NCBI GenBank assembly: GCA_949825065.1
Contig: OX463842.1
Coordinates: 36,823,323 to 36,887,322 of the forward strand
Direction of reading: 5' to 3'
DNA: 64,000 bases
Source of the DNA: Odontocerum albicorne
Taxonomy: Eukaryota; Arthropoda; Insecta; Trichoptera; Odontoceridae
The first letter of the stretch is position 1. Every line of letters starts with the position of its first letter. Below the pieces are notes generated by a model. The model saw only the letters and a program-made list of their open reading frames with translations, did no database searches and was not told the origin of the DNA. A program made the translations under genes and the position numbers. Shown one piece after another: positions 9,391-20,763 of the stretch.

Positions 9391-12289
9391 CAGTGGCGGC
9401 CGGTGGACCAAATAATTGGGGGTTCACCAGAGTAGGTATCCAAATACCAAATAATATAAAGAAAAAAAAAATTACATACCTATTTATAGAGAAGTTCTAT
9501 TCTCCGCTCTTTTTGTTTAGCGAAGACCTCAATGACCCTTTTGTTGAAATCAGGTATAGACTGAATTAGCTCTTTTTCGATGCTTAATATTGATAAAGCA
9601 TTCAGTCTGTCCTGGCTCATTGTATTTCTCAAAAATGATTTTATCCTTTTTAACGTAGAGAAACACCTTTCACTCTCAACAGAAGTCATTGGAATAGTGC
9701 ATACGAGTTTAATTAACTTTACAGTCTGAGAAAAATCTTCTAGTAAACCAGTATTATAAAAAAGTTGTAAAATAGACAAAGCGCCATCAGCATTGGCAAA
9801 ATCATCGCGAGCATAAATTGCACTGAGTTCACCTTTTAATTGAACTTTATTTAAAAAATCGTATGTTTTTACCGTCAAAACAAAATCATGTTCGGGAAAT
9901 TTTGACCTATACTCAGTAAATTTTTCGCAATAGAGTAATTTTGCGGCAGTTAAGTGATTGCTGAATGCAAAACGTTGTTTCATTTCACACAAAATTGTAT
10001 CGCAGACTTCTTTACAAATAACTGACTTTGAGGTTTTTATTCGTTTAGTCGGTGGTTCAAAAAAATTATCCGTGGAGTTCCGCACATTTTGAACACATTT
10101 TTCAAACTCACTGATATTGTTACGAATCATAACGGGATCTAAATTCTTAAATTGCAATTGTTTAAATAAAATATCACAGTGTGGCATAATTTTTTGGAAA
10201 AAACTCAACCAATAAAGAAATGTTTCATCTGTAAGATAGCGCAAAAGCATATCTGCTTGATTAATTGTCTGGTTATCATTATCGGATGCCAAAATGGTTT
10301 CCATACACTCAATTAGAGATTCGCGATTCGTGCTAATAGTTTTAACTGTTCTGATGTTAAAATTCCACCTCGTTTGCGGAACTGATGGAATTTTGCGTTT
10401 TACTATTTCACTTAAAATGTCTGTACGTTTAGATGAACGCGAAAAAAACTTTGGAAATGTTTGTAAGTTCGAGAAAAACATCTTTACTTCTCTATTTTGA
10501 GACACACTTTTTTCGACTATTAAATTTAGTTGATGAGCGTAACAGTGAACATAATGCGCATAAGGAAACATATTTTGAATTTTTGTCCGAACTCCTCCAA
10601 TTTGACCGCTCATTACTGCAGCACCATCGTAACATTGAGCGATTAATTGCGTCTTAGATATATTTAAATACTCAAGTTCTTGAAATAGAGAATCGGATAA
10701 TCCCACAGCGCAATGGGATTTTGGCGTTAAATACTTCCAAAATCGTTCGTGAATTTTGCCATTCCATTCATATCGAATGACCATAACCATTTGCATAACT
10801 GTCGATACATCAGTTGTTTCATCCGCTTGGATTGCTACAAAATCGCATTTCGAAATTTGTAATTTTATTTCTTCGTAATAAACTTCCAAAATTGCATCCA
10901 ATATGTCGTTTTGTATTGTCTTTGAAGTGCCCTTGAATAAAGAGTCGGATTCCATGTGTTGCTTCATCGATATGTCAAGTTCAGCCACAAAGTCAATTAA
11001 ACCACGATATATTCCTGGATTTAACGAATCACTACTCTCATCATGGCCACGCATAGCTAGTTCAAACACACCGCAAAACTTCACACAATCGATTAGTTTG
11101 GACAGAATGTATCGGTTTTTGTTAACGAGCTCGGTATGATATTTAATATGTGAACGATAGCCTGAATCCAATTGCATTTGGATATCAACTTTTCCTAACA
11201 CATTTAGGCTTAAAACGTTTTTAAGATGAATTTGGCATGAATTATGTTTTTTGATCTTTTCTGAAAGGTGAGTTAAATCGTTAATGCCGCCAATTGTCCA
11301 AGCTGAATCAACATCATAAATAAGACACGGAAAACAAAATAAACTATTGAGTTTTTCACATCCACAGAGCCATGAAGCTTTATTATACATCCTCTTGTTA
11401 AAGGAACGAATAAATTTTTTAGCACCAGATTTACACTCTTGTTTTATCACAAGTTCGGGTCTAGGAGGGCCGTTTTTTTTTATTGTCACTTTGTTTTCAA
11501 AGCTTGACTTATTTTTTTTAATATTTTCCACAGTTATAATATTCATGTTTATTAATTTACGCAAACAAACACAATAAATAATCCAAATTGTTACGTTTAT
11601 CTTGCAAATGGCTCGTAATATTATATAGATAGGTAGAGAAAAGTTGTGCGCGACTAAACTTCAAAAATGTAATAAAACACAACTCATGTTATACTTAAAG
11701 TAAAGAAAGAAAGTCGCTACCTAATTAAGCAAAAACGTTTGTTAATTTGGAGACATATACTCGCAAAGACATATGTACTAAAAAGACGCCCCAGTTTAAA
11801 CGTTACGAACAAATCATCCCTTCTCTGCGGTGGTCATATTTAAAAAAAAAACTTTAAATTGATGTATTACTATCCCAGCGAACTGTCATTCGGAAATTTT
11901 CGGGATCACTCGTATATCTGGTGCGTGAACCTAAAACACGAAAAATTCCTAGAACTCCCTATACAAATATAGCTGTCTCAAGATGTTCTGTGCTCTTTTA
12001 ACTTCAAAATATTTCTATGATTTTGCCTTATTTTGGAGCTCGTCGAATAACGCACTCAAAGATCCAACATGCTCGCAGATTGCGTCCAGATGCAAAACAC
12101 ATGTATACAACAAATAGCTCTAACAAATCCAGTTGCATACTGTGATGAGCCATGTCGACATAAATATATATTATTTTTCATAAATATTGTTATGATAATA
12201 TACATTTTCGCTATACTTCTTTAGGTGTTTATTGTTATATAAATTCAGTAGTTCGACGCACGAGAGCACTTATGAGCCAGCCGCCACTG
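9391..12289 (-). mobile_element. Complete autonomous-looking hAT DNA transposon
   Basis: The ends read CAGTGGCGGCCGG at 9391 and, on the other strand, CAGTGGCGGCTGG from 12289 inward, so the terminal inverted repeat is about 10-13 bp. Both sides are flanked by the identical 8-mer CTCGTACA (9383-9390 and 12290-12297). This is the 8-bp target duplication characteristic of hAT elements. The element is 2899 bp and encodes one intact transposase on the minus strand. The perfect duplication and open frame point to a recent insertion. About 725 bp lie upstream of the transposase start and about 90 bp after its stop. Confidence 0.93.
9480..11564 (-). CDS. hAT-family transposase (ZMYM1-like, TTF-finger type)
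   Basis: This 694-aa protein would bind the element's ends and catalyse cut-and-paste transposition in the nucleus. A TTF-type zinc-finger region lies around residues 50-115 (WLCGCE, then LFCFPCLIY, then a later Cys/His pair). The DUF4371-like catalytic part includes AIQADETTDVS (Asp245/Asp249 region) and QCYDGAAVMSG (Asp310). The C-terminal hAT dimerisation domain is clear at about 630-670 (SVESERCFSTLKRIKSFLRN). The length suits this family, and the frame has no stops or shifts. Related host genes are called zinc finger MYM-type protein 1-like. Here the intact terminal repeats and target duplication show it is a transposon gene. Confidence 0.93.
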   Translation of the reverse strand: MRKLINMNIITVENIKKNKSSFENKVTIKKNGPPRPELVIKQECKSGAKKFIRSFNKRMYNKASWLCGCEKLNSLFCFPCLIYDVDSAWTIGGINDLTHLSEKIKKHNSCQIHLKNVLSLNVLGKVDIQMQLDSGYRSHIKYHTELVNKNRYILSKLIDCVKFCGVFELAMRGHDESSDSLNPGIYRGLIDFVAELDISMKQHMESDSLFKGTSKTIQNDILDAILEVYYEEIKLQISKCDFVAIQADETTDVSTVMQMVMVIRYEWNGKIHERFWKYLTPKSHCAVGLSDSLFQELEYLNISKTQLIAQCYDGAAVMSGQIGGVRTKIQNMFPYAHYVHCYAHQLNLIVEKSVSQNREVKMFFSNLQTFPKFFSRSSKRTDILSEIVKRKIPSVPQTRWNFNIRTVKTISTNRESLIECMETILASDNDNQTINQADMLLRYLTDETFLYWLSFFQKIMPHCDILFKQLQFKNLDPVMIRNNISEFEKCVQNVRNSTDNFFEPPTKRIKTSKSVICKEVCDTILCEMKQRFAFSNHLTAAKLLYCEKFTEYRSKFPEHDFVLTVKTYDFLNKVQLKGELSAIYARDDFANADGALSILQLFYNTGLLEDFSQTVKLIKLVCTIPMTSVESERCFSTLKRIKSFLRNTMSQDRLNALSILSIEKELIQSIPDFNKRVIEVFAKQKERRIELLYK

Positions 12290-12297
12290 CTCGTACA

Positions 12298-12700
12298 ACA
12301 GGATATGCTTATCACAAATTGGCTTACACTATCTTCTACGGTGGCACCAACTTTAAGTATTTAGATCCCCCACTTTGTATTGTGCCTTATATTATACTCG
12401 TCATGGATAATGGGTATTCAACATTAGTAGCTACACATGTTTTAATATTCTAATTGTTATTTAAATTAAAATGTTTTAAGCAATTTTTTAAATAAAATAT
12501 TTGCAAGTTCTCAATTCAGAAAGTGTTACCTTAAATACTTGACATGTCGTTATATGATGCAGTTTTGAAGATTCATCCGAATTGTAAGGTATTTCTAAAA
12601 TTAGTGTAAGATATTTCTAAAATTATAGTCTTGTAAATTTTACCAGTTTTGTGGATATCTTTTAACCCAATCCTATGGTAAGGTATCTGATAGCATATAC
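12298..12700. other. Flank of the hAT insertion; no gene seen
   Basis: Probably the continuation of the LINE fragment that the hAT element split. A segment near 12362-12395 (CCCCCACTTTGTATTGTGCC, then TTATATTATA) recurs almost identically near 55415-55445, so a dispersed repeat is present. No reading frame is supported. Confidence 0.4.
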
Positions 12701-12719
12701 TTGTACAATACATATATGC

Positions 12720-13160
12720 ATACAAACTCGTATAATCACACCGTTTCCCTTGCGGGGTAGGCAGAGAGAACAGATCTTCGTTTTTTTCTACACAAGTACA
12801 CAACTTTTGCCTCCTCCACATTAATACATCTTGTCATGCATAATCTTCTATGTATTATTCATACTTCTCACTTTAACTTATTTCAAAATCTGGTTCACTT
12901 GATCCAACGGTTTTCTCCTCGGTCTACCTCTTACACACACATCTTACACTTTTGACTTGTATACTCGCTTAGTCTATCTTTCGCAATTCATTATTTCTAC
13001 GTGTCCAAAATATCTGAAAGCTCCTTTATTCATCTGACTTAAAACATTCATTTTATCCATATATTCATTTCTGATATCTTCATTCAACATCTTTAATTCT
13101 TGGCACTTCATATACTTTTCTTAGCATTCATCTTATTTTTATCTTCCAAGTAACCGTAAG
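12720..13160 (-). mobile_element. LINE 3' fragment, LRWFGHVE family, minus strand
   Basis: The sequence starting CCCTTGCGGGGTAGGCAGAG and the following CTTTTGCCTCCTCCACATTA block are reverse complements of the 3' part of the copies near 7.5 and 36.4 kb. The end motif (sugar-cane-like run of 'cctacc..ca(a/g)ggg') is shared. It is non-coding now. Confidence 0.6.
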
Positions 13161-13173
13161 AATTTTTAGACGA

Positions 13174-13352
13174 CATCCGTGGCCTGGTGGTAAGACGCTT
13201 GTCTGCCGATCCGGAGGTTGCGGGTTGGATCCCCGCTGGAATCCAGATTTTTCAAAATGGAATTCGAGTCTCGTTTTCACTTAGGGCCCATTTAAACAGC
13301 TTTCTGGTTGGTGGGAAGAGATTGCCACATGGCAATAAACTCGCCAGGTGGG
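13174..13352 (+). repeat. tRNA-derived SINE copy
   Basis: The head contains an A-box-like GTGGCCTGGTGGTAAGACG and a B-box-like GGTTGCGGGTTGGATCCC, the internal RNA polymerase III promoter arrangement of a tRNA. The body runs CTGGAATCCAGATTT, then TTTTCACTTAGGGCCC. The tail has the perfect hairpin ATTGCCACATGGCAAT followed by AAACTCGCCAGG. At least eight other near-complete copies of this family occur in the window. ORF 13187-13453 is a by-product. Confidence 0.85.
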
Positions 13353-13934
13353 GAAAAAAATTATTTATATTTTTAATTAATATGCTAGAGTTATTAAAAA
13401 TGGATCATTATTGTTTGAAAGCCACCCCACGCATATCCCCTCGAGGTGAATAACAATCAAATCCAGCTCTGTGCAATTTCCATTAATCTTGTTAACCGTA
13501 TAATAAGCATTACGCGAGTGATTACTGTCAGGACAAAAGTGCATCGCGCTAGGTGTTAGGGGGATGCGTTACTCCTGCCATTCAGTCTGCACCCCTAGTG
13601 CAGTGAGACCCCTATTTTATATCATTCATCATAAAGACACACTTACCATCCATTTCCAGAGAAAGTGTATCAACATTGTTTGAAACTGGATGATTCGTAT
13701 ATTATTATTTCATATAATATAAAGTTAAAGAAGCATTTTTTTTCTGAGACTTTACTAAAGAGGGGCAAGACAAAGGAATATTCAGAATAATTAAAATAAG
13801 ACTCGTTCGAGGATTGATCTTCTCTATATTTCATCATGAAGTAGAAACGTGGACAATAAAATATATTCATAGATAGAGTAACCAGATGTTCTACATATGA
13901 AAAAAGGACTATTTGAACTATTTCGTTTACGCTT

Positions 13935-14060
13935 GTCTTAAGACCGTTGCGAGTTTTAGACTGGTTTTCACTTAGTGCCTCTGTAACACTTTTCTGGTTG
14001 GCTGGAAGAGATTACAGCTTTACAATAAATTAGCCAGTAACTGTATACAATAATATAATA
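13935..14060 (+). repeat. Partial SINE copy
   Basis: Retains the body (GGTTTTCACTTAGTGCCTCT) and tail (TTTTCTGGTTGGCTGGAAGA, then ACAATAAATTAGCCAG and a TATACAATA-rich end) of the SINE family. The tRNA-like head is mostly lost. Confidence 0.7.
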
Positions 14061-14815
14061 CAATATCATTTATTTCCTAATTTCCGCGTTTTAGGAAAAT
14101 ATTTTTTTCAAAACAAAGTTATATTACATTTTTCAAATGGCAATACTGAATTCTTCTTCTTGTCTTCCATGTATTATATAATGGGCAAGTGGGTATACAA
14201 AACAAAAAAATATTATTTCTCATGATTTAGTCATTTTTATACCCTGAATAAAAAATTTGCATCGTACATAAGTAATTTATATTAAAAAGTACAATTGTCT
14301 TAAGTAAATTCTGCATTTAAATTGCAAGAACAAAGATTACAAGAGAGATTAATAAATCATTTAAGGCTTTAAAATAATAATTATCAAATAAGGTTTCAGC
14401 ACGTTGTTCATAAATAATTTTACAAGATACCGTGGTGGCAACTGGCAACACGTTGTGCTTATATAATGCGAATTTACAGTTCTTCCCCTAAATATCTCAC
14501 CCCAACCATCTGCGATAAGATCTCCTCCGAAGTCCATTTGTTAGGGTGCATAACAGCGCGGGTGGAAATGTCTATTGGCCTGGTTTACCATCATGACTCC
14601 ACACATCATGACCCTTGTTTAATCTGGGATTTAACTAATCTTTGTTTTAGTACATACTTTGCTCTCGGGGTTTTTTAGGGTGTGAAAGCATTTGTTTAAT
14701 TTGATTTGAAGCTCTGTTTCACTAAGAAATATACGAGTATTATACGATAAAGTGAAATGGGGAAATCAAGTAGTTCAAGGAAAAGGAAGTTAATGGTCAA
14801 ACAAGGTATGAGTTA
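14061..14815. other. No recognised feature
   Basis: No supported gene or named repeat. ORF 14466-14678 has no recognisable motif. An ATACGAGTATTATACGA word lies near 14728. Confidence 0.35.
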
Positions 14816-14817
14816 TT

Positions 14818-15240
14818 TGCTTCTTCTTCTTTTTCCTGGCATTGTCCCAACTCATTGCCTAGGTAGGGTGTTGGGGTCGGCTCTTCTCGTTCTCAGGCTG
14901 TATATTCTTCGGTTCTAGGTGTCGCTTTCATCCAGGCCGTTTCTCTGCAGGATTTTGGAGCATTGAATCATCCAGGAGTTCTTTGGTCTTCCTCTGGACG
15001 GCTGTCGAGGAAGATCCACAGACATTTCGTGATTTACCGTATGGTCTGGTGGTCTCCGTCTTATGTGCCCGTACCATCTCAGCTGTCGCTCTTACCGCTT
15101 ACTATTTATGTCAGTGACCCCCCAGGCTACCACGAATGCGTGAGCTTTTAATTTTATCTTTTAGTGATACTTCTGCCGACCACCTAAGCATTCGCATTTC
15201 TGCTGTTTCAAGTTGCCTAGAGTAGGAGCTGTCTATTTAT
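14818..15240 (-). pseudogene. RTE-like LINE ORF2 C-terminal fragment
   Basis: Reading the minus strand from about 15235 downward gives LETAEMRMLRWSAEVSLKDK, then a degenerate IRGSLG, then RQLRWYGHIRRRPPDHTV. Further on comes GRPKNSWM and a region ending in VGTMPGKR. The EMRMLRW and LRWYGH motifs in this order mark the C-terminus of RTE-like LINEs. It is 5'-truncated with stops and differs from the LRWFGHVE family seen elsewhere in the window. Confidence 0.7.
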
Positions 15241-15244
15241 AAGT

Positions 15245-16750
15245 TATTTGCTATAGTCAAAAAATTACTCCAAAATTTCCCGTTAAACTATAACAGAATG
15301 ATTTTGTATGTAAAAAATCTAAGAACTTATACAGCGCTATTTCGTTACATCTGTCATCCCAAAAACGTTTGAGAAAATTGTGTTAGATAGTAACTATGGG
15401 GTATTACTACGATAATCAGATAAAAAGGGTCTGAAAGTAAAACTACAATCGTTCGGGAGATACGTCTGGCTATTAAGCGAGCTTGCTATCCACTAGGACT
15501 CGGAATTTAAGAGAACGTAAGTAGCGGTCCAGGTTACATTTTTATGCGAAATTCAATCCTTAGTACATTGACAATAAATGACTATTTAATTGAATATTAT
15601 CAAGCCTTATACATACTTAGTACAAACAAAGGTACTTATTTCATACAAATAGGTATCTCTTTCGTAGTCGAAGTCGTTGATATATACTAACATTTATGTA
15701 GAATATTTCCAAAAAAATAATAAACATGAATACTTATTTGATCAATGAAATATATTTTTGATAAACAAAATTAATATATATTATTTATTCTTGACATTTT
15801 GTTTTAATATTTTACCAATATCAATATCTCTGCAAGACAATCTATTTACTAATTGATTAAGGAAATATTTTAAAATACTATCGTTAGTAAATAAAATCTG
15901 AGGCCTAAATCTATTTCGGAAAAGTATTTATTGGTTGTGTCGACGATACACTCATACTAAAAACTTAGTTAGATGCTGAACCAAACAAAAACAGAAATCT
16001 TTATTTTGGTAACATTAATTCGACGATTCCTGTCCTAAGTCACTTCACAATTTACACGATTTGTAATATAATTGTTATGACTTTTATTGATTTTTATAAA
16101 CTCTAACTAATATTATGGTATGCATTTACCACATATTATTTTAATCTTTATTTGATTGAAAGAAAATGCTGAACTCTAACTCCAATAAAATATCCACATA
16201 CGAGTATATCAAGCGTAAATATTTACATCCAAATGTCATATTTATAAATAATCTAAACAAAGAATTTTGTAATTATCTTCAAATTTATATCGCTTGTTTT
16301 ATTTAGTCTAAACAAACCTAAACAATGTTTTAATTTTTAAAGACTATTGGTTATGTTTGATTTATATTCAACTAATATAAACCTTCAATAGGTTTGGGGG
16401 AGAAATAATATCTGTTAGAATTGCAAATTTATTATTCCGTTTACTGCAACAGATTTATTGCAAATATCTGTCGTTGATGCTCTACTCAGATGCACTAATT
16501 TTTGTATGATAAATCAACGAATGAAGTATTTTTCAATATTAGTTATCTAATATTATTAATCAATATTATTTAGGATTACAATAAAAAAAAAATTAAACTT
16601 TAGATTCTTCGTGACACTCGCCTTAACATATAAATTATTCACATTTATTATAAAAAAACAAAAAACCGTGAACAATTTAATGAACACTTTAGATTTCTTT
16701 AAAATATTTATATTAATCACGTAAAAAATGTATGAAAAAGCCATTATTTG
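15245..16750. other. AT-rich sequence with no recognised feature
   Basis: No gene, array or element end was recognised. ORF 16556-16795 (minus) is low-complexity and lacks motifs. Confidence 0.4.
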
Positions 16751-16754
16751 ATAA

Positions 16755-16905
16755 GAAGCCTGTTTTCCATTCCGAGGTTTTCGATTTTGATTCACGTTGG
16801 AAGATTTTTTAAAAAATTGTTCCAGTCTTCATTTAAGGCTTTTCTTTTGTTTGGAAGAGATTATCACATACGAATAAATCGACTTAGTCGTACAATATAC
16901 AAGCA
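16755..16905 (+). repeat. Degenerate SINE copy
   Basis: Shows diverged B-box, body and tail: CCGAGGTTTTCGATTTTGAT, then GTTCCAGTCTTCATTTAAGG, then TTTGGAAGAGATTATCACAT and AATAAATCGACTTAG. These match the order of the intact copies at 13174 and 60611. Confidence 0.6.
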
Positions 16906-16924
16906 ATGTGTAATGCGATTCAAT

Positions 16925-17050
16925 ATTTCAATAAAATGCAACAAACCCTGATCCACATAAATTGTTTGTCCACATTAAATTGCCTGTTGTTTTTACACAA
17001 ATTATGTATTGATTGAATTTCTTGGCATGTGTAAATAAAAAATAAATAAC
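16925..17050 (+). mobile_element. LINE 3' tail copy
   Basis: The segment AACAAACCCTGATCCACATA to CATGTGTAAATAAAAAATAA parallels the tail at 18622-18745 over about 110 bp, including TTGCCTGTTGTTTTT versus TACCTGTTGTTTTTT. Both end in an A-rich TAAA run, so this is a severely 5'-truncated copy of the same LINE. Confidence 0.65.
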
Positions 17051-17094
17051 AAGGTTATCACAATGAAGAAAAAAATAAATGTTTGTTTTGTTAG

Positions 17095-17290
17095 TTTTTC
17101 TCCATTCACTCATCTAAAAGTACTCATCTTCATCTTATTCAACACATCATCGTTAAGTTCATATTCATCCTGAATCACTTCATTCTATCATTACTTTTCC
17201 CCCCATGTGTTCTCAGTGCACGCATTTCTATAGCATTTATTTGAGTTCCTTACTATTTTTATGGCAGATTTATACTCGTATGTGCACAAA
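17095..17290 (-). mobile_element. LINE fragment, LRWFGHVE family, minus strand
   Basis: Reverse complement of part of the copy near 52290-52450. Shared landmarks are the CATGTGTTCTCAGTGCACGC block and the following GCATTTATTTGAGTTCC. No reading frame survives. Confidence 0.55.
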
Positions 17291-17869
17291 ACAACTTAAT
17301 GGGATTCGATCTCAAATATAAAAAGGATAATGTTTCTTAGTTGTATTGTAAACTGCATATTCTAATCATTGTATCGGTGAACAAGCCTTATCTGTGAAAC
17401 ACTCGAGGTTATCTTTAAAATTACTATAGGTCAGCGAAATGTCGGTGATTTGCGGCGACAGAAGCGGTCTTGTTACGTGATCAAGTTAAAGTGTTTAATT
17501 TGTTTTGTGAATTATCGAAAGTGTTCTGCAGACTTTTCGACTGTGTTCTACAGACTTTTATATCGTAAGCTATTTATTTGTTTTGTGAATTATCGAAAGA
17601 AATATAAAAATTTAGAGGGAATTTTATGAACCGACTGTTGCATTACATTGTCTAATATTTCACGAATTTTAGTATTATTAATTTGTGCGTTAAAATCTTT
17701 AGTTCTTATTTATGTATATTAGTACCATTTTTTGTTTGTTGTTTTGTTTAGTAGAAAGTTAGACTTTTATCAATACTTACAGTATAATATATAAGCACTT
17801 TCTTACGGTATATCAGTTTGGGGGGGATGCACCTTAACCCAGAAACACATATTACAGGTTTCCCAAAAA

Positions 17870-18745
17870 TTGATTGTGAAAATAATCAATAAACTTCCTG
17901 CTCGGTATCCCACGGCGGAGCTTTTCAGAGAGTATCAGGTCCTGAACATAGCCAATTTACATCTCAAATCCATTCTCTGGCACTACCATCGAGAGGAGGG
18001 GAAGATGCAAACTCAGCAGACACACATGACACGCATGGCAACTAATGAAATGTTCACCATCCCTAGAGTTAAAACCTCTTTTGCCCTAAGGCAATATGCT
18101 TATTTGGCTCCCATTACATACAATGGCGTGCCGACTTCAATAAAAGTAAAGGTAGGAAAACCATTTAGACAGTCGATCGGAGCGTGGTTGTTATTGCGAC
18201 AGGATTTTGAGTACTTGGGCTTTCAGGATGAATGACGAGTGGAAAGGATTTATGTGAGCTCGTGAGTGTGGGTCTCTTATTATTGTTTTAATTTTGGTTG
18301 TTATTGTATTTGTGTTTCTGTGTGTTTTTCTTTTTTTTGTTTTGAATTTGTTTTGATTTTTATTCTTATGATTGTGTGCAGTATATTGTGGGATGAATAT
18401 TTTTGGTCTTTCTGGAGCGATAATGTGTGAGGAGTTGAGTTTCGCAGGGTGTTTCCAGTTGTAGTTGAGTGTCACTGTTTGTCAGGTTGATGAGAGCGTG
18501 CAACGGGGCTTTTTGTGTTATCAAAGATCGGAAAGAAGTATCGATTTATTTTTTCATGCTAAATATCCTCAGTGAGATACAGGCAAAAGCCTAGTTTACT
18601 GGGGATACGACAAATGAAAGGCAACAAACCCAGATCCATTAAAATTATATGTCCAAATCAAATTACCTGTTGTTTTTTCTCAAATTGTGTATATTTCTTG
18701 TCATGTGTAAAAAATAAATAAATAAATAAATAAAAATATATTGTT
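17870..18745 (+). mobile_element. LINE 3' fragment with ORF2 C-terminus
   Basis: ORF 17870-18235 (121 codons) reads VLNIANLHLKSILWHYHREE, then FTIPRVKTSFALRQYAYLAP, then TYNGVPTSIKVK. This is the C-terminal domain of a CR1/jockey-group LINE ORF2, typified by 'Nt..t.fa...f.y.ap..yN.lP..i'. A 3' UTR of about 500 bp follows, with the conserved tail from 18622 and a terminal (AAAT)n run at 18713-18740. Upstream, 17400-17860 has no RT sequence, so the copy is 5'-truncated. Confidence 0.7.
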
Positions 18746-19476
18746 AACTTTTAATTTGTTGTGTGCATCGTTGAAAAATATTAACCTTATCCACTCACAC
18801 CGTCACTGATAAAATGTGAAAAATTCTAATATAAGAAAGTCAATATAATCAACGTGACTAAAGAACATAAAACTATATTAAGTTGATTTAAAAATTTACA
18901 ATCCATTTTTTCACTTATAGAAGTGGAAAAATTCTTCCAAGGAAAAAGAAACGCAGCAGTTATTGAAAGAAATATTTTTTTGGCATTTAGTAAATTAATT
19001 CTGAAGTCAATCGGCAAACACTTATCACACACACTTGTTATGGCCTTTTGCAACGAAAACACTTTTAGAATTTCAACGTGTAGTTTTATTTGTATGAAGG
19101 GTGAATTACATTGATGTATAATATTAACAGTATTATAATAAGGATGATGTTAATATCTTAGCGGCTTTAAGAATAGTGATGCTGCCTCAGATATGACGTC
19201 CTATTTAAAGCAAAGATAACTATACCACGACCCTTCAATAGATTAAGAAGGAATTCGTCGAGCATGTTATGTTTGCCCTTTAAGGTCAAATCGATATCGG
19301 TGATTTATCCATCGCAGCTTACCCATTTAGTGATATTTAATCTTTATTGATTTGGGCAGACGAGAGGATAACTTAAATATAATGCTTTGAAGTTAAATTG
19401 ACACTAATGTGATAATAGGATCTAGTACATGGTTAGTATCGATAAGCTTGACAAGGGTAAAATATAAACTATAATA

Positions 19477-20763
19477 TTAGGTCCTTACATATGAAATTGG
19501 CGTTTTGTTTGGGAGAAACATAAAGTTGATTTTTTTTTAATATAATATATTTATTTAATCAAAGTATGTACCATTGCTATCTATGCACTTTTGCCATCTC
19601 ATAGGTAGTTCATCGATCCCTTTACTAAAAAAACCATTCGGACGGGAATCAATAAAATCTTTGAAGTCGGTTTGGACTGCCCCATCGGAGTTGAATTTTT
19701 TCCCTTGCAAGAAGTTATCCAAATTTCGATAAAAATAGTAATCTGTTGGGGCAAGGTCCGGAGAGTACGGTGGATGTCTTAGACATTCCAATTGAAGCTC
19801 TTCTAATTTGGTAGCCGTCTGTTGTGCAGTGTGTGGTCTAGCGTTATCATGAAGCAGCAGTGGCCTAGAGCGATTAACCAGCCTCGGTTGTTTAGCAGCT
19901 AGCTTTTCCATCATGGTTTGCAGTTGCTGACAATAGACATCTGCCGTAATCGTCTGGCCAGATTTAAGAAAGCTGTAGTGAACGACACCAGCACTAGTCC
20001 ACCAAACGCTCACAAGTAACTTTTTTGGAGTCAATTTTCGCTTGGGGCATGGTTTGGCTGGTTCGGCAGGGTTCAGCCATTGCGATGAGCGCTTCCGATT
20101 ATCATACAGGATCCACTTTTCATCACAGGTAATGATTCGATTCAAAATCCCTTCATTATTGTGCCGGTTGAGTAATGCAACGCAGCAGTCAACGCGCGTT
20201 TGTTGATTTGCTTCACTCAATTCGTGAGGTACCCACCTTTCAAGCTTTTTCACCTTCCCAATTTGCTTCAAGTGGATTAAAACAGTTTTATCACTAACAC
20301 CGCAGCCTGCAGCTAACTCGGACGTGGTTTGCGATGGATCCGCTTCCACAATAGCCTTCAATTCTTCATTATCAACTTTGGTCTCCGGCCGTCCACGGGG
20401 CTTGTTCTGCAGGTCGAAATTTCCAGAACGAAAACGTTGGAACCAAAAACGCACTGTGTTTTCTTTTGCGGCACCGTCGCCATACACATCATTAATCCTT
20501 CGAGCCGTTTCTGCAGCACTGGTGCCACGGTGGAACTCGTACTCGTAAATAACGCGATATTTCAAGTTTTCCATTTTGTAAACTGAGTGACGCAAAGAAA
20601 AAAAACAATTGAGGAAAAAACAAATGAATTATAATTTTCGAAACACAAATACTTGAGTAAATAGCTGTATAAATTTTAATTTGGAATTCCTAACCAATGA
20701 GAAGATATTTGAGATCAAAGTTGACAGTACGGCAAAACGCCAATTTCATATGTAAGGACCTAA
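19477..20763 (-). mobile_element. Mariner element, cecropia-like, complete
   Basis: A 1287-bp element. The terminal inverted repeat is TTAGGTCCTTACATATGAAA, continuing TTGGCGTTTTG at both ends with no mismatch in about 31 bases. It is flanked by TA on both sides (19475-19476 and 20764-20765). The uninterrupted LTR copy near 34342 shows the exact empty site. The element encodes one intact transposase. Perfect terminal repeats and an intact ORF suggest a recent insertion, after the errantivirus. Confidence 0.96.
19555..20595 (-). CDS. Mariner transposase (D,D34D; cecropia-like)
   Basis: The frame is 346 codons. The second ATG at 20574 (MENLKYRVIYEYEFHRG) fits the family start better and would give 339 aa. 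The protein cuts and joins DNA at TA sites. An N-terminal paired-type helix-turn-helix region spans residues 8-120 with two HTH motifs, followed by the WVPHEL linker at 121-126. Catalytic Asp residues are D158 (ITCDEKWI), D250 (LLLHDNARPH) and D285 (SPDLAPTDY), with 34 residues between the last two. No stop or frameshift is seen, so the protein could be active. Confidence 0.95.
   Translation of the reverse strand: MRHSVYKMENLKYRVIYEYEFHRGTSAAETARRINDVYGDGAAKENTVRFWFQRFRSGNFDLQNKPRGRPETKVDNEELKAIVEADPSQTTSELAAGCGVSDKTVLIHLKQIGKVKKLERWVPHELSEANQQTRVDCCVALLNRHNNEGILNRIITCDEKWILYDNRKRSSQWLNPAEPAKPCPKRKLTPKKLLVSVWWTSAGVVHYSFLKSGQTITADVYCQQLQTMMEKLAAKQPRLVNRSRPLLLHDNARPHTAQQTATKLEELQLECLRHPPYSPDLAPTDYYFYRNLDNFLQGKKFNSDGAVQTDFKDFIDSRPNGFFSKGIDELPMRWQKCIDSNGTYFD

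Noticed and set aside
9480..11564. Host ZMYM1-like gene
   Set aside because: Terminal inverted repeats and an 8-bp target duplication frame it exactly, so it is a transposon gene.
19014..19035. Longer target duplication for the errantivirus (CACTTATCAC on both sides)
   Set aside because: On the left the 10-mer is separated from the LTR by several bases, while CACT directly abuts both LTR ends. The longer match probably reflects a local repeat in the target.
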